The translations under genes and the position numbers were made by a program. The notes below the pieces were generated by a model. That model was given only the letters and a program-made list of their open reading frames with translations, was not told where the DNA came from and made no database searches. A stretch of 51,499 bases of DNA from Sphaerochaetaceae bacterium (lineage in GTDB: Bacteria; Spirochaetota; Spirochaetia; Sphaerochaetales; Sphaerochaetaceae): assembly GCA_024698005.1 (NCBI GenBank), contig JAILRW010000037.1, positions 1-51,499 of the forward strand, given 5' to 3'. Shown piece after piece: positions 49,709 through 51,499 of the stretch. How positions within the stretch are numbered: position 1 is the stretch's first letter; each line of letters opens with the position of its first letter.

Positions 49709-49915
49709 TTACTTTGAAACCTTGGCAATGCCAATTTCATGAGCATGGATCAGAGTGTTAAGTCTAGCGATATCTCTTCTGACGTTCCTCAATGCGAGAG
49801 GATTGTCGAGATGACCAACTACCTTATTCATTCTGAGGTCCAACAATTCCTTTCTGAGCTTCTCGCGCTGAGCAGTAAGCTCTGTTACGGACATCTTCTT
49901 ATAGTCTTTCTTCAT
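49709..49915 (-). CDS. rpmC: Ribosomal protein L29
   Basis: A 68-residue tunnel-exit protein: [31 protein letters not shown], then [23 protein letters not shown]. The start is the ATG at 49913-49915, just past the rplP stop. The frame stays open further upstream, but that part is the rplP coding region. Ffh and trigger factor dock near this protein. Confidence 0.96.
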   Translation of the reverse strand: MKKDYKKMSVTELTAQREKLRKELLDLRMNKVVGHLDNPLALRNVRRDIARLNTLIHAHEIGIAKVSK

Positions 49916-49919
49916 TTCC

Positions 49920-50336
49920 TTACTCCTCGTTTGCGCGAGCAATGATCTTGGTCTTGATAGGGAGCTTAGATGCTGCGAGTGTGAGAGCTTCTCTAGCGAT
50001 TTCGCTGTCGACACCACCCATCTCGAACATGATAGCACCAGTCTTAACAACTGCTACCCATCCTTCTGGAGCACCCTTACCATTACCCTGTCTTGTTTCA
50101 GCTGGCTTCTTGCAGTATGGCATATCAGGGAAGATACGAATCCAAACCTTACCACCTCTCTTGATGTGTCTGGTCATAGCAACACGGGCAGCTTCGATCT
50201 GGCGGTTTGTGATCCAAAGTGGCTCTGTAGCCATAAGACCATATTCACCAAATGCGAGTGTGTTACCCTTGTGAGCAACTGCATCGCGGGTACCGCGCTG
50301 CTTCTTTCTGAATTTAATTCTCTTAGGACTAAGCAT
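49920..50336 (-). CDS. rplP: Ribosomal protein L16
   Basis: A 138-residue large-subunit protein near the A site: [95 protein letters not shown], shown here by motif, not as a new function. It lies 5 bases after rpsC and 4 before rpmC. Confidence 0.98.
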   Translation of the reverse strand: MLSPKRIKFRKKQRGTRDAVAHKGNTLAFGEYGLMATEPLWITNRQIEAARVAMTRHIKRGGKVWIRIFPDMPYCKKPAETRQGNGKGAPEGWVAVVKTGAIMFEMGGVDSEIAREALTLAASKLPIKTKIIARANEE

Positions 50337-50341
50337 TGCGA

Positions 50342-51043
50342 TTAACTCCTTGTTGGCTCAGCAGCCTTCTTCTTGAGAACGCCACCGGCATCCTCTTCTG
50401 GTGCTGCATGGTCGTAGATCTCACCATTGAATACCCATACCTTGACACCGATAGCACCATAGCTGGTGTTAGCAGCCTTGAAGCCGTAATCGATATCAGA
50501 GCGGAGAGTATGAAGTGGAACTCTACCTTCCTTCATCCATTCAGATCTAGCGATTTCTGCACCGCCAAGTCTACCTGAACACTTGATCTTGATACCCTGT
50601 GCTCCACCTGCCATAGCGCGGGAAACACTGTTCTTCATAGCTCTTCTGAAAGCACCTCTGTTCTCGAGCTGCCTTGCAACGTTCTGAGCAATGTTCTGAG
50701 CATCGATTTCAGGCTTCTTGATCTCCTTGATCTTGATCTGAACCTTCTTCTCTGTAAGCTTCTGCATGCTCTCAGCAACCTTCTCAACGTTAGCACCCTT
50801 AGCACCGATGATGATGCCTGGGCGAGCTGTGGAGATTACGAGAGTGATGCGCTGTGGCTTACGAATGATCTCGACATCAGAAATCTCTGCATTCTGAACC
50901 TCTGGGCAAGCAAGAAGTGCCTTGCGAAGCTTGAGGTCCTCATGAAGAGTCTCTACATATTCCTTTGGATCAACATACCACTTGGACTTCCAGGTCTTGT
51001 TAACACCAAGTCTGAGTCCGATTGGATTAACTTTCTGGCCCAT
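50342..51043 (-). CDS. rpsC: Ribosomal protein S3
   Basis: A 233-residue small-subunit protein at the mRNA entry. It starts [22 protein letters not shown], has a KH domain with [21 protein letters not shown], and a C-terminal domain with [23 protein letters not shown] short Lys/Ala tail follows. It overlaps the rplV stop by one base. Confidence 0.98.
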   Translation of the reverse strand: MGQKVNPIGLRLGVNKTWKSKWYVDPKEYVETLHEDLKLRKALLACPEVQNAEISDVEIIRKPQRITLVISTARPGIIIGAKGANVEKVAESMQKLTEKKVQIKIKEIKKPEIDAQNIAQNVARQLENRGAFRRAMKNSVSRAMAGGAQGIKIKCSGRLGGAEIARSEWMKEGRVPLHTLRSDIDYGFKAANTSYGAIGVKVWVFNGEIYDHAAPEEDAGGVLKKKAAEPTRS

Positions 51044-51405
51044 TACTTACCTACCTTAACTTTCTCGTCGACGACAACGGTGATATGAGACATTCTTCTA
51101 AGGAGAATATCACGCTTTCCGTGGGATCTTGCCCAGACTCTCTTAAGACGTGGACCGTCATCAACCATACAAGCTGCTACGTAGAGGGAGTCCTCATCAA
51201 GCTTCTTGTTAGTGTTAAGAGCATTAGCACCTGCGGACTTGAGAACTTTCAGAATGAGATTTGAGCCCTTCTGTGGCATTGCCTCGAGGATAGCTACAGC
51301 TTCAACATAGGACTTGCCCCTTACCAGATCGGCAACTGGGCGTACCTTTGAAGGTGAAACCATCAGATACTTGGCAATTGCATAATAACCTTTCTTAGTA
51401 TCCAT
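51043..51405 (-). CDS. rplV: Ribosomal protein L22
   Basis: A 120-residue protein lining the exit tunnel. It contains [49 protein letters not shown] and the beta-hairpin loop [29 protein letters not shown], which reaches the tunnel constriction. It lies 14 bases after rpsS. Confidence 0.98.
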   Translation of the reverse strand: MDTKKGYYAIAKYLMVSPSKVRPVADLVRGKSYVEAVAILEAMPQKGSNLILKVLKSAGANALNTNKKLDEDSLYVAACMVDDGPRLKRVWARSHGKRDILLRRMSHITVVVDEKVKVGK

Positions 51406-51419
51406 CTTTAGTACCTTTA

Positions 51420-51499
51420 TTAACCTTTCTTATCAGATGCGTGGCCACGGAACACTCTAGTAGGAGCAAACTCACCAAACTTGTGTCCGACAAGGTTCT
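51420..51499 (-). CDS. rpsS: Ribosomal protein S19, C-terminal end (partial at the window edge)
   Basis: The last 25 codons of S19 are read directly from the sequence. They begin NLVGHKFGEFAPTRVF and continue RGHASDKKG before TAA at 51420-51422. The N-terminal two-thirds lie beyond the window. S19 followed by L22 and S3 is the standard S10-operon order. Confidence 0.93.
   Translation of the reverse strand, partial: NLVGHKFGEFAPTRVFRGHASDKKG

Overview
The window is a chromosomal segment of a spirochaete, probably Spirochaetales (Treponema or Sphaerochaeta relatives). The signs are a 700-residue coiled-coil protein of the spirochaete SpiroCoCo type, a short alanyl-tRNA synthetase that ends at its editing domain, a ribosomal-protein locus with no rpsD between rpsK and rpoA, and a nearby grpE-dnaK-dnaJ cluster. 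Almost everything is core genome. I see no insertion sequence, prophage, CRISPR array, rRNA or tRNA. No gene-free stretch exceeds 300 bases; the longest is the 211-base region upstream of the small heat-shock genes.

Layout. Bases 1-5300 are an envelope region: a truncated Wzi-like outer-membrane barrel protein, a family 4 glycosyltransferase, an MGDG-synthase-like glycosyltransferase and UDP-galactopyranose mutase. Bases 5300-6400 hold two tandem Hsp20 genes behind a perfect-consensus sigma-54 promoter with an upstream palindrome array. Bases 6400-12700 hold an unknown gene and a TolC-adaptor-RND efflux operon. Bases 12700-20100 hold alaS, a divergent DprA-like gene, an IscS/NifU operon ending in an orphan XRE regulator, and an operon of a degenerate galactokinase homologue, surE and a YcgN-like cysteine protein. 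Bases 20100-28200 hold rpmE, rho, cinA, lnt, an HU/IHF gene, rpsT, a RicT-like gene and dus. Bases 28200-34200 hold a divergent PurD-like gene, rlmB, dnaJ, dnaK and grpE. Bases 34200-41700 hold the SpiroCoCo gene, a HAD phosphatase, der, a GerMN protein, ymdB and rny. Bases 41700-51499 are the spc/alpha ribosomal operons, all on the minus strand, from rplQ back to the end of rpsS.

How the genes work together. The two glycosyltransferases and the mutase look like a glycolipid or surface-glycan unit that may use galactofuranose. The Hsp20 pair and GrpE/DnaK/DnaJ form the proteostasis set, but the sequence suggests different controls: sigma-54 for the Hsp20 pair and housekeeping-type promoters for grpE and dnaK. 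No hrcA gene or CIRCE element was found. Several enzyme homologues (GalK-like, PurD-like, CinA, DprA-like) have lost signature residues and may have changed function.

The strongest unusual signals are the sigma-54/UAS control region of the Hsp20 operon, the terminator of the HU gene embedded in the start of lnt, the near-leaderless rlmB, and the group of degenerate enzyme homologues. Promoter, operator and terminator calls were made by eye and not computed.
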